Origin: CAIVAT01 sp049317265
GTDB taxonomy: Bacteria; Bacteroidota; Bacteroidia; Bacteroidales; FEN-979
DNA: 64,000 bases
Reading direction: 5' to 3'
NCBI GenBank assembly: GCA_049317265.1
Contig: JBMOIP010000006.1
Span: forward strand, 72,106-136,105
This document shows positions 52,001 to 59,985 of this stretch, piece by piece. The notes under the pieces were generated by a model. The model did not search any database. It was not told the DNA's origin and saw only the letters and a program-made list of their open reading frames with translations. Each line of letters starts with the position of its first letter. The first letter of the stretch is position 1. A program made the translations under genes and the position numbers.

Positions 52001-54601
52001 ACCACGGAGAAGAGCCAGTACAAAGTGGGAGAGAAGGTGAAGCTCACCCTTCCGGCTTCGCCCGACGGTCGTGCACTGGTGACCATCGAAACCGGTTCGG
52101 CCATCCTTAAATCATTCTGGGTGCCCACTTCAAAGGGGACTACGGATATCTTCTTCGAGGTAACTGAGGCGATGTCGCCCAACTGTTATGCCTTTGTGAC
52201 CCTCATCCAGCCCCACTCACAAGCAAAGAACGACCTTCCCATCCGGTTATATGGCGTAATCGCAATACCAGTTGAAAACCCGGCAACGCACCTTAAACCA
52301 GTCATCTCCATGCGGAATGACCTTGAGCCGGGGAAAGAGGTTTCTATCAACGTCAAAGAGGCAACCGGCAAGCCGATGACCTATACCCTGGCAATGGTGG
52401 ATGAAGGCCTGCTCGACCTTACCCGGTTTAAAACCCCGGATGCGTGGAGTGTGTTTTATGCCCGGGAGGCCCTGGGGGTAAAAACTTGGGATCTCTTTGA
52501 CCAGGTGATGGGTGCTTTTAGTGGTGAATTGCAGCGCATTCTCAGCATCGGGGGTGACCAGGACCTTCTGAACAAAGGCGGTCTGAAAGCCAACAGGTTC
52601 AAGCCGATGGTGAAGTTCCTCGGCCCTTTTGAATTAAGGAAGGGGCAGGGGAAAACCCATAAGTTCATCATGCCCGAATATATCGGATCGGTCCGTGTGA
52701 TGGTGGTGGCAGGCCAGGATGGAGCCTATGGCAAGGATGAAAAGACCGTTGCCGTGAAAAAGCCCCTGATGGTGCTGGGGACCCTGCCAAGGGTTCTCGG
52801 ACCCGGAGAATCGGTAAAATTGCCGGTGAGTGTCTTTACCATGGAGAAGTCCATCAAAATTGTGAAGGTTGAAATAACGGCAAATGAATTATTCTCCATC
52901 TCCGGTGGGAATTCCAGGCAGCTTTCGTTTACCGGTATCGGTGATCAACTGGCTACTTTCGATCTTAAAGTAGCAGAGGGCGTGGGGGTTGGAAAGGTGA
53001 AAATCGTGGCCACCAGCGGAAACCTGAGAGCAGAGCATGTCATCGAGATCGGCGTACGTAACCCCAACCCGATGGTGACGGATGTTCAGGAGAAAATCAT
53101 CACTACCGGAAGTACCTGGAGTGCAGAATTCAGGGCGCCGGGAATTGCCGGAACCAACACAGGCACTGTTGAGATGTCGGCCATCCCGCCGCTCAACCTT
53201 GAAAAACGACTCTCATACCTTATCCATTACCCATACGGCTGCATAGAGCAGACCGTCTCCGCGGCTTTCCCGCAACTCTATCTGTCGGGTTTGGTAGAAC
53301 TTTCTGATGCGTCGAAAAAAGAGATCGATGCAAACATCCGGGCCGCGATTCAGCGGTTGAAATCGTTCCAGGTGCAGAACGGAGGATTCTCCTACTGGCC
53401 CGGCGACCGGTATGCCGATGACTGGGGAACCAGCTATGCAGGCCATTTCCTCCTGGAGGCAGAAAAGAAAGGGTACACCCTGCCTGTGAACCTGTTGAAT
53501 GCATGGAAGGAGTTTCAGCGTCAGAAAGCCGTTTCCTGGTACTTCGATGCCAACTATTACAACAACGACCTGTCGCAGACCTACCGCCTCTATACCCTTG
53601 CCATGGCAAAGGTTCCGGAGCTCGGCGCCATGAACAAGATCCTGGAGAACTGGAAGATTTCGGTTCCGGCCAGGTGGCAGCTGGCGGCTGCCTATATGCT
53701 GGCCGGCAAGCGCGAAGTTGCGGTGAAGCTGGTCAATACCCTGCCCACTTTTGTCTCAACCTACCGCGAGCTTTGCAACACCTATGGTTCGGATCTCCGC
53801 GATAAGGCCATGATCGTTGATGCACTCTGCCTGCTCGATATGAAAGTAAAAGCGGCGCCAATGGTAAAGGAGATTTCCGCCGTATTATGCGGTGAGGATT
53901 GGTACAGCACCCAGTCGACCTCCTGCGCTTTGCAGGCCATAGCCAGGTATACGGGTACGAGCAGCGGCAGCGGGATCCATGCCAGCCTGAGGGTGAATTC
54001 CGATCCCACAGAAGAAGTAACTACAGGCAAGCCGGTGCTGACCAGGAAAATTGATGTACGCCCGGGAAAAAAGGGAGTTCTGCAGCTCACCAACCAAGGC
54101 AGCAACATCCTGTTCGGCCGCATCATCCTAACCGGTATTCCGGCGAGGGGGGATACCACCTCATCGGCCAGCAACCTGAAGATCTCCCTGGTGTTCAAAT
54201 CGATGACGGGAGAGGTGATCAAGCCCCAGATTCTTGCCCAGGGAACCAACTTCACCGCTGAGGTCTCCATTGCCAACCCGGGGCTGCGAGGCTCATACCA
54301 GCAACTCGCTTTGTCGCAGGTCTTCCCCTCGGGATGGGAGGTCATCAATGCGAGAAACAGCGACTTTGCCCAATCTGCCACAACAGCCGACGTTTTCAAC
54401 TACCAGGATGTACGTGACGACAGGGTCAACACCTTTTTTGATCTCAACCCCGGGAAGACAAAGACTTTCAGGGTTACGTTAATGGCTGCTTACCAGGGAA
54501 GTTTTTATCTGCCCGCAACCAGCTGCGAAGCGATGTATGACAATACCATCAGCGCCCGTGTTCCCGGTCGCTGGGTAGAGGTAACTCCGGCATCAAAGTG
54601 A
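49028..54601 (+). CDS. Bacterial alpha-2-macroglobulin family protein
   Basis: An 1857-residue envelope protein of the bacterial alpha-2-macroglobulin family (YfhM/large extracellular alpha-helical). A signal anchor (residues 4-24) is followed by a series of beta-sandwich MG domains. The thioester motif is intact as YGCIEQTVSAAF, with Cys1405 and Gln1408. The helical thioester domain follows (LKSFQVQNGGFSYWPGDRYA ...). These proteins are thought to trap proteases that breach the outer membrane. It precedes pbpC by 25 bases, the conserved partnership in which PBP1C repairs peptidoglycan while the macroglobulin blocks proteases. No lipobox is seen. Confidence 0.93.
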   Translation: MKKYSLYFILAGIVVFCGAMLVLAHKGKTQSALTKVNPAFREYVQGFTSGTLSTRSSIKVRLNDDFADTGDFNVEVKEKFFRFNPDIAGKTFWSDSRTLEFLPDEKLPQNQLYTVDFFLSKLLTLPDSLKTMTFQFRTMEQELSVGVDNHKAYSHSDLSREHLNGVLQVSDLVDGPGVEKVLTASQGGRSLPVVWIHDQKKRMHLFQVDSITRGKEASEVKLTWDGSPVDSKSSGSTTVEIPALGDFKVISAISYPNAQQCLRVQFSDPLRPDQNLDGLFRVGKFDNVRYTMEDNLLWIFLQESRDQKISLTLEPSVRNINQVPLGKRFTTQVVLENTKPNVRFVGDGVILPSSNGMLLPFEAVNLNAVDVKVIRIFASNILQFLQINDLNDNSQLARVGRVVLKKTIPLTGVSDYGKWNRYSIDLSGLMQTEPGAIYSVILRFKKTYSTYPCSDTSSAEKTVNDMVIEHDADQDNEEGWDYYSSYEENDYRDGGWQNYQWEERDNPCKASYFFNKSICRNVLASDLGMIAKAGSDHNYNIFVTDLISGKPLQGANIEFFNFQLQGMGKATTDGDGKAVVPMKKRPFIVVAHNGSQTGYLKLAEGSALSLSMFDVSGEPVQKGIKGFIYGERGVWRPGDSVYLTFVLEDKLHQLPLHHPVTMSLFNPNGQLINRMVRTTPVNGFYNFSTITASDAPTGNWLAKVNVGGVEFQKNLKIETVKPNRLKINFDFKTDRLIKDKVPAAMLEATWLTGATARNLKAKVMLTLSKSVTDFKSYPGFVFDNPTAGFAAENITVFDGRLDANGHTLVSPKIHVTNIAPGALRASFETMVFEDGGDFSVDRFSIPYYPYQSYAGLSVPEGTKGDRVLFTDKSYQINLLNVDAQGVLVPSNRLKVEVFKLDWRWWWDDSEEGSADFISTTYLRPSDSSTVKTVNGRATFTFQAEYNNWGRYLIKVTDKTSGHAAGKVVYVDWPGYFRMPGGEKQAAAMLSLTTEKSQYKVGEKVKLTLPASPDGRALVTIETGSAILKSFWVPTSKGTTDIFFEVTEAMSPNCYAFVTLIQPHSQAKNDLPIRLYGVIAIPVENPATHLKPVISMRNDLEPGKEVSINVKEATGKPMTYTLAMVDEGLLDLTRFKTPDAWSVFYAREALGVKTWDLFDQVMGAFSGELQRILSIGGDQDLLNKGGLKANRFKPMVKFLGPFELRKGQGKTHKFIMPEYIGSVRVMVVAGQDGAYGKDEKTVAVKKPLMVLGTLPRVLGPGESVKLPVSVFTMEKSIKIVKVEITANELFSISGGNSRQLSFTGIGDQLATFDLKVAEGVGVGKVKIVATSGNLRAEHVIEIGVRNPNPMVTDVQEKIITTGSTWSAEFRAPGIAGTNTGTVEMSAIPPLNLEKRLSYLIHYPYGCIEQTVSAAFPQLYLSGLVELSDASKKEIDANIRAAIQRLKSFQVQNGGFSYWPGDRYADDWGTSYAGHFLLEAEKKGYTLPVNLLNAWKEFQRQKAVSWYFDANYYNNDLSQTYRLYTLAMAKVPELGAMNKILENWKISVPARWQLAAAYMLAGKREVAVKLVNTLPTFVSTYRELCNTYGSDLRDKAMIVDALCLLDMKVKAAPMVKEISAVLCGEDWYSTQSTSCALQAIARYTGTSSGSGIHASLRVNSDPTEEVTTGKPVLTRKIDVRPGKKGVLQLTNQGSNILFGRIILTGIPARGDTTSSASNLKISLVFKSMTGEVIKPQILAQGTNFTAEVSIANPGLRGSYQQLALSQVFPSGWEVINARNSDFAQSATTADVFNYQDVRDDRVNTFFDLNPGKTKTFRVTLMAAYQGSFYLPATSCEAMYDNTISARVPGRWVEVTPASK

Positions 54602-54626
54602 CCGGATTTGCAGTGACCCTGGTACC

Positions 54627-57008
54627 ATGAAAAACCTGAAACAGCGTTTCACAGGAGTTGGCAGTTTCAGGAAGTATCTTGTTTACACGTTTCTGCTTGT
54701 TTTATTGGTGCTGTTTTGGTTTTGCCTTCCAACGCCGTTATTCCATGATCCGCTCTCGACAGTTATACTCGATCGTGACGGTAACCTGGTCGGGGCCAGG
54801 ATTTCGGCCGACCAGCAGTGGCGTTTTCCTGAAAGTGAAAAAGTTCCCGAAAAGTTCAGGCAAGCCATCATTCATTACGAGGACCGCTACTTTCGGTACC
54901 ATCCCGGGTTTAATCCGGGGGCGCTCGCCAGGGCTGCATTTCTCAATGTAAAACAAAAGAGGGTCGTAAGTGGCGGAAGCACGATCACCATGCAGGTGAT
55001 CCGTCTCATGCGGAAAAACAGGGAGCGGACCTACCCGGAGAAATTAGTGGAGATTTTCCTGGCTTTTCGGTTGGAACTGACCCATACCAAAGCCGATATC
55101 CTGAGATATTATGCTTCCCACGCACCCTTTGGTGGCAATGTGGTAGGGTTGGATGCAGCTGCATGGCGCTACTTCGGAGTCGATGCCTCACACCTTTCAT
55201 GGGCGGAATCGGCAACCCTGGCCGTGCTGCCGAACAGCCCTGGGTTGATCTACCCGGGCCGGAATCCAAGGTTTCTTCTGGCCAAACGAAATCACCTGCT
55301 GGATATCCTGCTATCCCGGGGTGTTATCGATGCATCAACCTGTATCCTGTCAAAGAGTGAAAAACTTCCCGAAAGACCCTATCCGCTGCCACAACTTGCC
55401 CCGCACCTGCTCGACCGTTCTTTCAGGGAGGGGCATAAGGGGACCCGCGTCAACTCCTCACTCGACATAGCACTGCAGCAGCGTGTCAACGATATTCTGG
55501 CGAATCACAGCATCCGGCACCGGGCAAATGAAATCTATAATGCATCTGCCCTTGTCCTGGAGGCCAATTCAGGAAAGGTGCTGGCCTATGCAGGAAATCT
55601 TCCGGGGAACGAGAGCAGGGAACATGGTAACAGCGTGGATATCATCCGGTCGCCCCGCAGTACAGGCAGTATTTTAAAGCCTTTTCTCTATGCTGCCATG
55701 CTGAACGACGGGCTGCTGCTGCCCAATACACTGGTTCCCGATATCCCGATGCAGATCGGGGGCTTTATCCCCGAAAACTACAACCTCACTTACGACGGAG
55801 CTGTTCCTGCAAAGATGGCGCTCTCAAGATCGCTGAACATCCCGGCGGTGAAGATGCTGCAGACTTATGGATATGAACCGTTTTACTCACTGCTCAGAAA
55901 ACTGGGTATGACCACCTTCACCCATCCGGCCGACCATTATGGGTTGTCGATGATTCTCGGCGGTGCGGAAGCCAACCTTTGGGAACTTGCGGGAATATAC
56001 GCTTCCATGGCCCGGACCTTAAGCCATTTTACAGAGCATAGCGGGAGGTACAGCAAAGCCGATTTTCATCCGCCAGTCTATGTATCCCCTGAAGAGCCGC
56101 AAAAACAATCATTTAATGATCAATCTTCCTGGTTCGATGCAGGTTCCATTTGGCTCACCTTCGAAGCGATGGTGGAGGTTTCACGCCCGGATGCGGAACA
56201 ACAGTGGCAACAATTCACCTCCTCACACAAAATTGCCTGGAAAACCGGGACCAGCTTTGGGAACCGTGATGCCTGGTCGATCGGCGTTACCCCTGAATAT
56301 GTTGTGGCTGTTTGGGTTGGGAATGCCACAGGGGAGGGAAGGCCAGGTCTGACAGGTGTCAGCGTGGCAGCCCCCATGCTGTTTGATATTTTTAAATCGC
56401 TCCCGCCAACAACCTGGTTTAAAATGCCCGCGGAGGCCATGATGCAAATACCTGTTTGCCGCTACAGCGGTTACAGGGCTTCCACTATATGCGAATTCAC
56501 CGACACGGTCTGGGTGCCGAAATCGGGAGCCAAAACCGCAGCATGCCCCTTCCACCAGCTGGTTCACCTCGACAAGTCGGGATTGTGGCAGGTGAATTCA
56601 AGTTGTGAATCGCAGGAGAACATGCAACATGTTCCCTGGTTCGTACTCCCCCCGGTACAGGAGTGGTATTTTCGCAACAAGAACCCTTTTTACAAAGTTT
56701 TACCCCCTTTCCGGGCAGATTGTGCCGGGTCGGGTGACCGGAAAAACATGGACTTCATCTATCCGAAAAGCAACAGTAAAATATACATTCCGGTCGATCT
56801 TGACGGGAAACCGGGAAGCGTGGTATTCAAGTTAGCCCACCGGAATGCCTCTGCACTCGTATACTGGCACCTCGATGATCACTTCGTTGGAACTACTGTC
56901 CAGGTTCACCAGATGGCTCTTTCGCCCGACAGGGGGATACACCGGCTCACCCTTGTCGATCAGGATGGGGAGAGTGTTGCCGTTACGTTTGAGGTGTTAA
57001 GGAAATAA
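54627..57008 (+). CDS. pbpC: Penicillin-binding protein 1C
   Basis: A 793-residue bifunctional peptidoglycan synthase. One N-terminal helix (17-34) anchors it. The GT51 domain has IHYEDRYFRYHPG (catalytic Glu85) and GGSTITMQVIRLM. The transpeptidase domain shows TGSILKPF (Ser348, Lys351), SRSLN as the SxN box and KTGTS (Lys539). A C-terminal BiPBP_C-like beta domain ends the chain (DFIYPKSNSKIYIPVDLDG). The gene lies 25 bases after the alpha-2-macroglobulin gene, its usual partner. Confidence 0.95.
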   Translation: MKNLKQRFTGVGSFRKYLVYTFLLVLLVLFWFCLPTPLFHDPLSTVILDRDGNLVGARISADQQWRFPESEKVPEKFRQAIIHYEDRYFRYHPGFNPGALARAAFLNVKQKRVVSGGSTITMQVIRLMRKNRERTYPEKLVEIFLAFRLELTHTKADILRYYASHAPFGGNVVGLDAAAWRYFGVDASHLSWAESATLAVLPNSPGLIYPGRNPRFLLAKRNHLLDILLSRGVIDASTCILSKSEKLPERPYPLPQLAPHLLDRSFREGHKGTRVNSSLDIALQQRVNDILANHSIRHRANEIYNASALVLEANSGKVLAYAGNLPGNESREHGNSVDIIRSPRSTGSILKPFLYAAMLNDGLLLPNTLVPDIPMQIGGFIPENYNLTYDGAVPAKMALSRSLNIPAVKMLQTYGYEPFYSLLRKLGMTTFTHPADHYGLSMILGGAEANLWELAGIYASMARTLSHFTEHSGRYSKADFHPPVYVSPEEPQKQSFNDQSSWFDAGSIWLTFEAMVEVSRPDAEQQWQQFTSSHKIAWKTGTSFGNRDAWSIGVTPEYVVAVWVGNATGEGRPGLTGVSVAAPMLFDIFKSLPPTTWFKMPAEAMMQIPVCRYSGYRASTICEFTDTVWVPKSGAKTAACPFHQLVHLDKSGLWQVNSSCESQENMQHVPWFVLPPVQEWYFRNKNPFYKVLPPFRADCAGSGDRKNMDFIYPKSNSKIYIPVDLDGKPGSVVFKLAHRNASALVYWHLDDHFVGTTVQVHQMALSPDRGIHRLTLVDQDGESVAVTFEVLRK

Positions 57009-57033
57009 TTCAAGCGCTCCTGTTTCCGGTTAA

Positions 57034-58044
57034 TCAGTCAATCTTCACAAACGGCAATGCATTGTCAAATCGGTACTGGATGGCCATTTTCCCAGTTATG
57101 TCAACATAACCCCAGGTTTTTCCGTCCCTGACAGCGGCAAGCCCGCCACAAAAATCGAACGCTTTGTCAAACTGAGACTGGATGATCATTTTACCTGATT
57201 TGTCGATGTATCCCCAGGTTTTCCCCCTGTTCACGGCGGCCATCCCCTCCGAAAAATTGCGGCAGTTGTCATATTCAAAACGAATCACCAGCTTTCCGGT
57301 CACATCATAATAGCCCCATTTCCCACTGAAACGGCAACGGCCAAACCCTTCTGCAAAGTTTTCCGCATGTTCATTAACACATGGAACAATCTCTTTCCCG
57401 GTCCGGTCGATAAAACCCCATCCCGATTTTCCTTTTGCCGGAGCAACGCCATCTTTCATGTCCCGGATGTTCTCCATGCCTGTTCTAATCGCCCATTCTC
57501 CCGAAGGATCAACGAAACCATAAACTTTATCAAGGGCTACCCTGCCTAAACCGTCACTGAAGGTTTCGGCGTGATCATATTTATCGGAAATGACATATTT
57601 TCCTGAATTGTCAATATATCCCCACTTGGCAGAAGCTCTCGCAGCGGCTCTCCCTTCCGAAAAGTTCATGCAGTTTTCAAATTGTTCATTGAAAGCCTGT
57701 TTTCCTGTTTTATCGATGTATATCCATTTGCTGGTTTTTTTGACAATGACCCGTGCCAGACCTTCAGAAAAATCTTCTGCACGCCGGTAGATCGGTTGAA
57801 TGACCCACTCTCCCCGGGCATTGATAAATCCCCAGTCCTCCCCTCTTTTTACGCTGGCCAAACCTTCTGAAAAGTTCTGGACTTCATCAAATGAGGGTTT
57901 GATGACCCAGCTCCCTTTGGAATCTATAAACCCCCATCTGCCGTTTTCACTTGCACCGGCCAGGTACTGTTGGGCATGAGCGGTTGAAATGTAAAGGCCT
58001 GCAAAAACCAGGACCAGGATCACTGCTTTTTTAATTGTTTTCAT
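57034..58044 (-). CDS. Exported WG-repeat protein
   Basis: A 336-residue exported protein made almost wholly of nine WG repeats of about 34 residues (for example KWGYIDNSGKYVISDKYDHA, TWGYIDKSGKMIIQSQFDKA), each with an NFSEGLA-type turn. The ATG at 58044 gives a signal peptide (MKTIKKAVILVLVFAGLYIS). An earlier frame start would lie upstream of the predicted promoter and was rejected. WG (KWG) repeats form beta-rich solenoid or propeller-like surfaces of unknown binding function. Confidence 0.88.
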   Translation of the reverse strand: MKTIKKAVILVLVFAGLYISTAHAQQYLAGASENGRWGFIDSKGSWVIKPSFDEVQNFSEGLASVKRGEDWGFINARGEWVIQPIYRRAEDFSEGLARVIVKKTSKWIYIDKTGKQAFNEQFENCMNFSEGRAAARASAKWGYIDNSGKYVISDKYDHAETFSDGLGRVALDKVYGFVDPSGEWAIRTGMENIRDMKDGVAPAKGKSGWGFIDRTGKEIVPCVNEHAENFAEGFGRCRFSGKWGYYDVTGKLVIRFEYDNCRNFSEGMAAVNRGKTWGYIDKSGKMIIQSQFDKAFDFCGGLAAVRDGKTWGYVDITGKMAIQYRFDNALPFVKID

Positions 58045-58098
58045 AAGAGGTGAGTTAAATTTGAAGTTGATTTTCCGGAAGGTTGTTGGTTGATAACG

Positions 58099-58106
58099 CA
58101 AATATA
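58099..58106 (-). promoter_or_regulatory. Predicted -7 box of the WG-repeat gene
   Basis: The minus strand reads TATATTTG. The transcript would start near 58092, about 48 bases before the ATG at 58044. Confidence 0.55.
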
Positions 58107-58168
58107 TAAAATGGAATAATAGCCTTGTACAGATTGAAAAATTTCCCTGTGAATCGAGACAAGTAAAA

Positions 58169-58256
58169 TTTAACCACAAAGGCACAATGAGTTACACAAT
58201 GGACACAAAGTTTTCCTCCGTGTTCTTAGTGCATCCTTTGTGTCTTTGTGGTTAAA
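58169..58256. repeat. CACAAAG-type inverted repeat element
   Basis: TTTAACCACAAAGGCACAA (58169 on) is mirrored by TTGTGTCTTTGTGGTTAAA (ending about 58256), with about 46 bases between the arms that contain GGACACAAAG and CTCCGTGTTC. It sits between divergent promoters. Family members also occur at 43371 and, altered, at 46959 and 37081. Confidence 0.85.
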
Positions 58257-58339
58257 AAAGGACCTCCCCATGACGAAACCAACTACTAAGATTTGTAAAC
58301 ACCGGGGGAGCTGATGCCTCCCAAATGATCAAAACTGAG

Positions 58340-58347
58340 TAGCTTTG
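58340..58347 (+). promoter_or_regulatory. Predicted -7 box of the MbnP-like gene
   Basis: TAGCTTTG matches TAnnTTTG, 22 bases before the ATG at 58370. Confidence 0.5.
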
Positions 58348-58369
58348 CAACGAAAACCATAATTCAACT

Positions 58370-59197
58370 ATGAATTGTTTCATTTACCGGTTTAGCGAAA
58401 GTATGCTATTATTGCTGCTTGTTACGATGGTTTTTTCCTGTAAAAATGGTGACGAACCGGAGCCGGTCACTCCTTCGGGAAACATTTCATTTGTGGTTGA
58501 ACACATGGCCGACGGCCTGCCATTGAAACGCAATGAAATGATCTACACCAATGCCGCCGGCAATGAATACATGATTGCTGATCTGATGTACTTTATCTCC
58601 GATATCACCCTTTACCGCCATGATGGCAAATTGAAAATGATCGGAGAGACGAAGGATATATTTTACATCGACGAGAATATTCCCGAAACCAAAACCATAC
58701 GCTTTTCCGATAGAATCCCTGCAGGTACTTATGATTCCATATCTTTTATTTTCGGAATACCTGAGGCAAAGAACAAATCCAACAGGTTCGTGAACCCTCC
58801 TGAAGCGATCATGGGATGGCCGGAGGTGCTCGGAGGCGGTTATCACTACCTGATGATGAACGGGAAGTGGAAGGATGGATCAGGGATCATTATGCCATTT
58901 AATTTCCACCTGGGGATCGGACAATTATACCATGGAACCAGTTACAATGTCGACTCCATTTATGCGTTTGTAAAGAACTGTTTCAGGGTGAGTTTACCCG
59001 GATCATCGTTTCAGATGAAGGATAAGGAAAACCGAATCTTTCACCTAACCATGAATTTAGGGGAGTGGTTTGAAAATCCGCATGTATATGATCACAACTT
59101 CTGGGGCGGGGCCATCATGCAGAACCAGCCTGCCCTGCAGATGGCGAAAGAGAATGGGTGGGATGTATTTTCCATTGATACAAATATGAGAAAGTGA
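58370..59197 (+). CDS. MbnP-family lipoprotein
   Basis: A 275-residue lipoprotein with a lipobox near MVFSC. The body matches the MbnP family (partner of MbnH di-haem peroxidases, linked to copper handling): ISFVVEHMADGLPLKRNEMI near the start, YFISDITLYRHDG, then GWPEVLGGGYHYLMMNGKWK and FNFHLGIG. Family members bind copper through modified tryptophan or histidines; His and Trp residues are present here but no MbnH gene is adjacent. It is translationally coupled to the PAP2 gene (4-base overlap). Confidence 0.72.
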   Translation: MNCFIYRFSESMLLLLLVTMVFSCKNGDEPEPVTPSGNISFVVEHMADGLPLKRNEMIYTNAAGNEYMIADLMYFISDITLYRHDGKLKMIGETKDIFYIDENIPETKTIRFSDRIPAGTYDSISFIFGIPEAKNKSNRFVNPPEAIMGWPEVLGGGYHYLMMNGKWKDGSGIIMPFNFHLGIGQLYHGTSYNVDSIYAFVKNCFRVSLPGSSFQMKDKENRIFHLTMNLGEWFENPHVYDHNFWGGAIMQNQPALQMAKENGWDVFSIDTNMRK

Positions 59198-59745
59198 CAT
59201 TGGATTTTTTAAGGTATGATATCGCCCTGCTGAACTGGATGCACCATCACCGTATTCCACAGTCGGTGCATTTTCTTCAATTCATCTCCGACACTACAAC
59301 CATATTAAGTATCGCACTGGTTGTTTTAGTACTGGTTCTGGCGTTGGTATTGCGGTCAAAACCGATGCGGATGAAGTTTTTCATGCTGGTTACTGTTTTG
59401 ATCCTGGTCCTATTGATTGCCCAGGGATTAAAGAGCATGATCGACAGGGACCGGCCGTTTACCACCTTTCCCGACATCGAAAAACTTTCATCTGGAGGAG
59501 ATTCCTCTTTCCCTTCGGGACATACCCTCGAAGCCTTCGCTGTTGCTGCAGCAATAGCGAGTCTGTTCAACCGGAGAAGGTTCATCCTGCCGGTTTATAC
59601 GTGGGCGTTTTTGGTGGCTTATTCCAGGATCGCGTTGGGCGTTCATTATCCAAGCGATGTGCTTGCAGGGATCATCCTCGGGTCGATGACCGGCTGGCTT
59701 ATTCCATGTCTGTTCATGAGGGTGTTCCGAATGCCGAAGGAGTGA
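59194..59745 (+). CDS. PAP2 family phosphatase
   Basis: A 183-residue membrane phosphatase of the PAP2 (type 2 phosphatidic acid phosphatase) superfamily, with about five helices. The three catalytic motifs are complete: KSMIDRDRPF, PSGHTLEAF and SRIALGVHYPSDVLAG. Substrate may be undecaprenyl pyrophosphate or a lipid phosphate. The start is a GTG at 59194 overlapping the MbnP-like stop, or a TTG at 59200; neither has a strong ribosome site. Confidence 0.88.
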   Translation: MTLDFLRYDIALLNWMHHHRIPQSVHFLQFISDTTTILSIALVVLVLVLALVLRSKPMRMKFFMLVTVLILVLLIAQGLKSMIDRDRPFTTFPDIEKLSSGGDSSFPSGHTLEAFAVAAAIASLFNRRRFILPVYTWAFLVAYSRIALGVHYPSDVLAGIILGSMTGWLIPCLFMRVFRMPKE

Positions 59746-59985
59746 TAATCTCTCAGGAGTGTCCCCCGATAATTATTCTCATGATTTTAAGGTTCAGCAC
59801 AAAGAACCTGACTACCTGCCAGGGGAAGAATTTACGCCAGAATCTTGTTGCACCTGTGGGTGATGGAGGAAAGGTGATCTCCCTGGGTCCGTGATTTGTA
59901 TGGCTGTTTTGCATGATGTTGATTCGTGATGAGGGTTAATGTCGGTGATTTTTTGGCAATGAAAACAGGCTGAACCTGAAATTCT
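59746..59985. other. Intergenic region without recognisable features
   Basis: Two hundred and forty bases between convergent genes. No credible gene, hairpin or promoter box was found. Confidence 0.5.
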
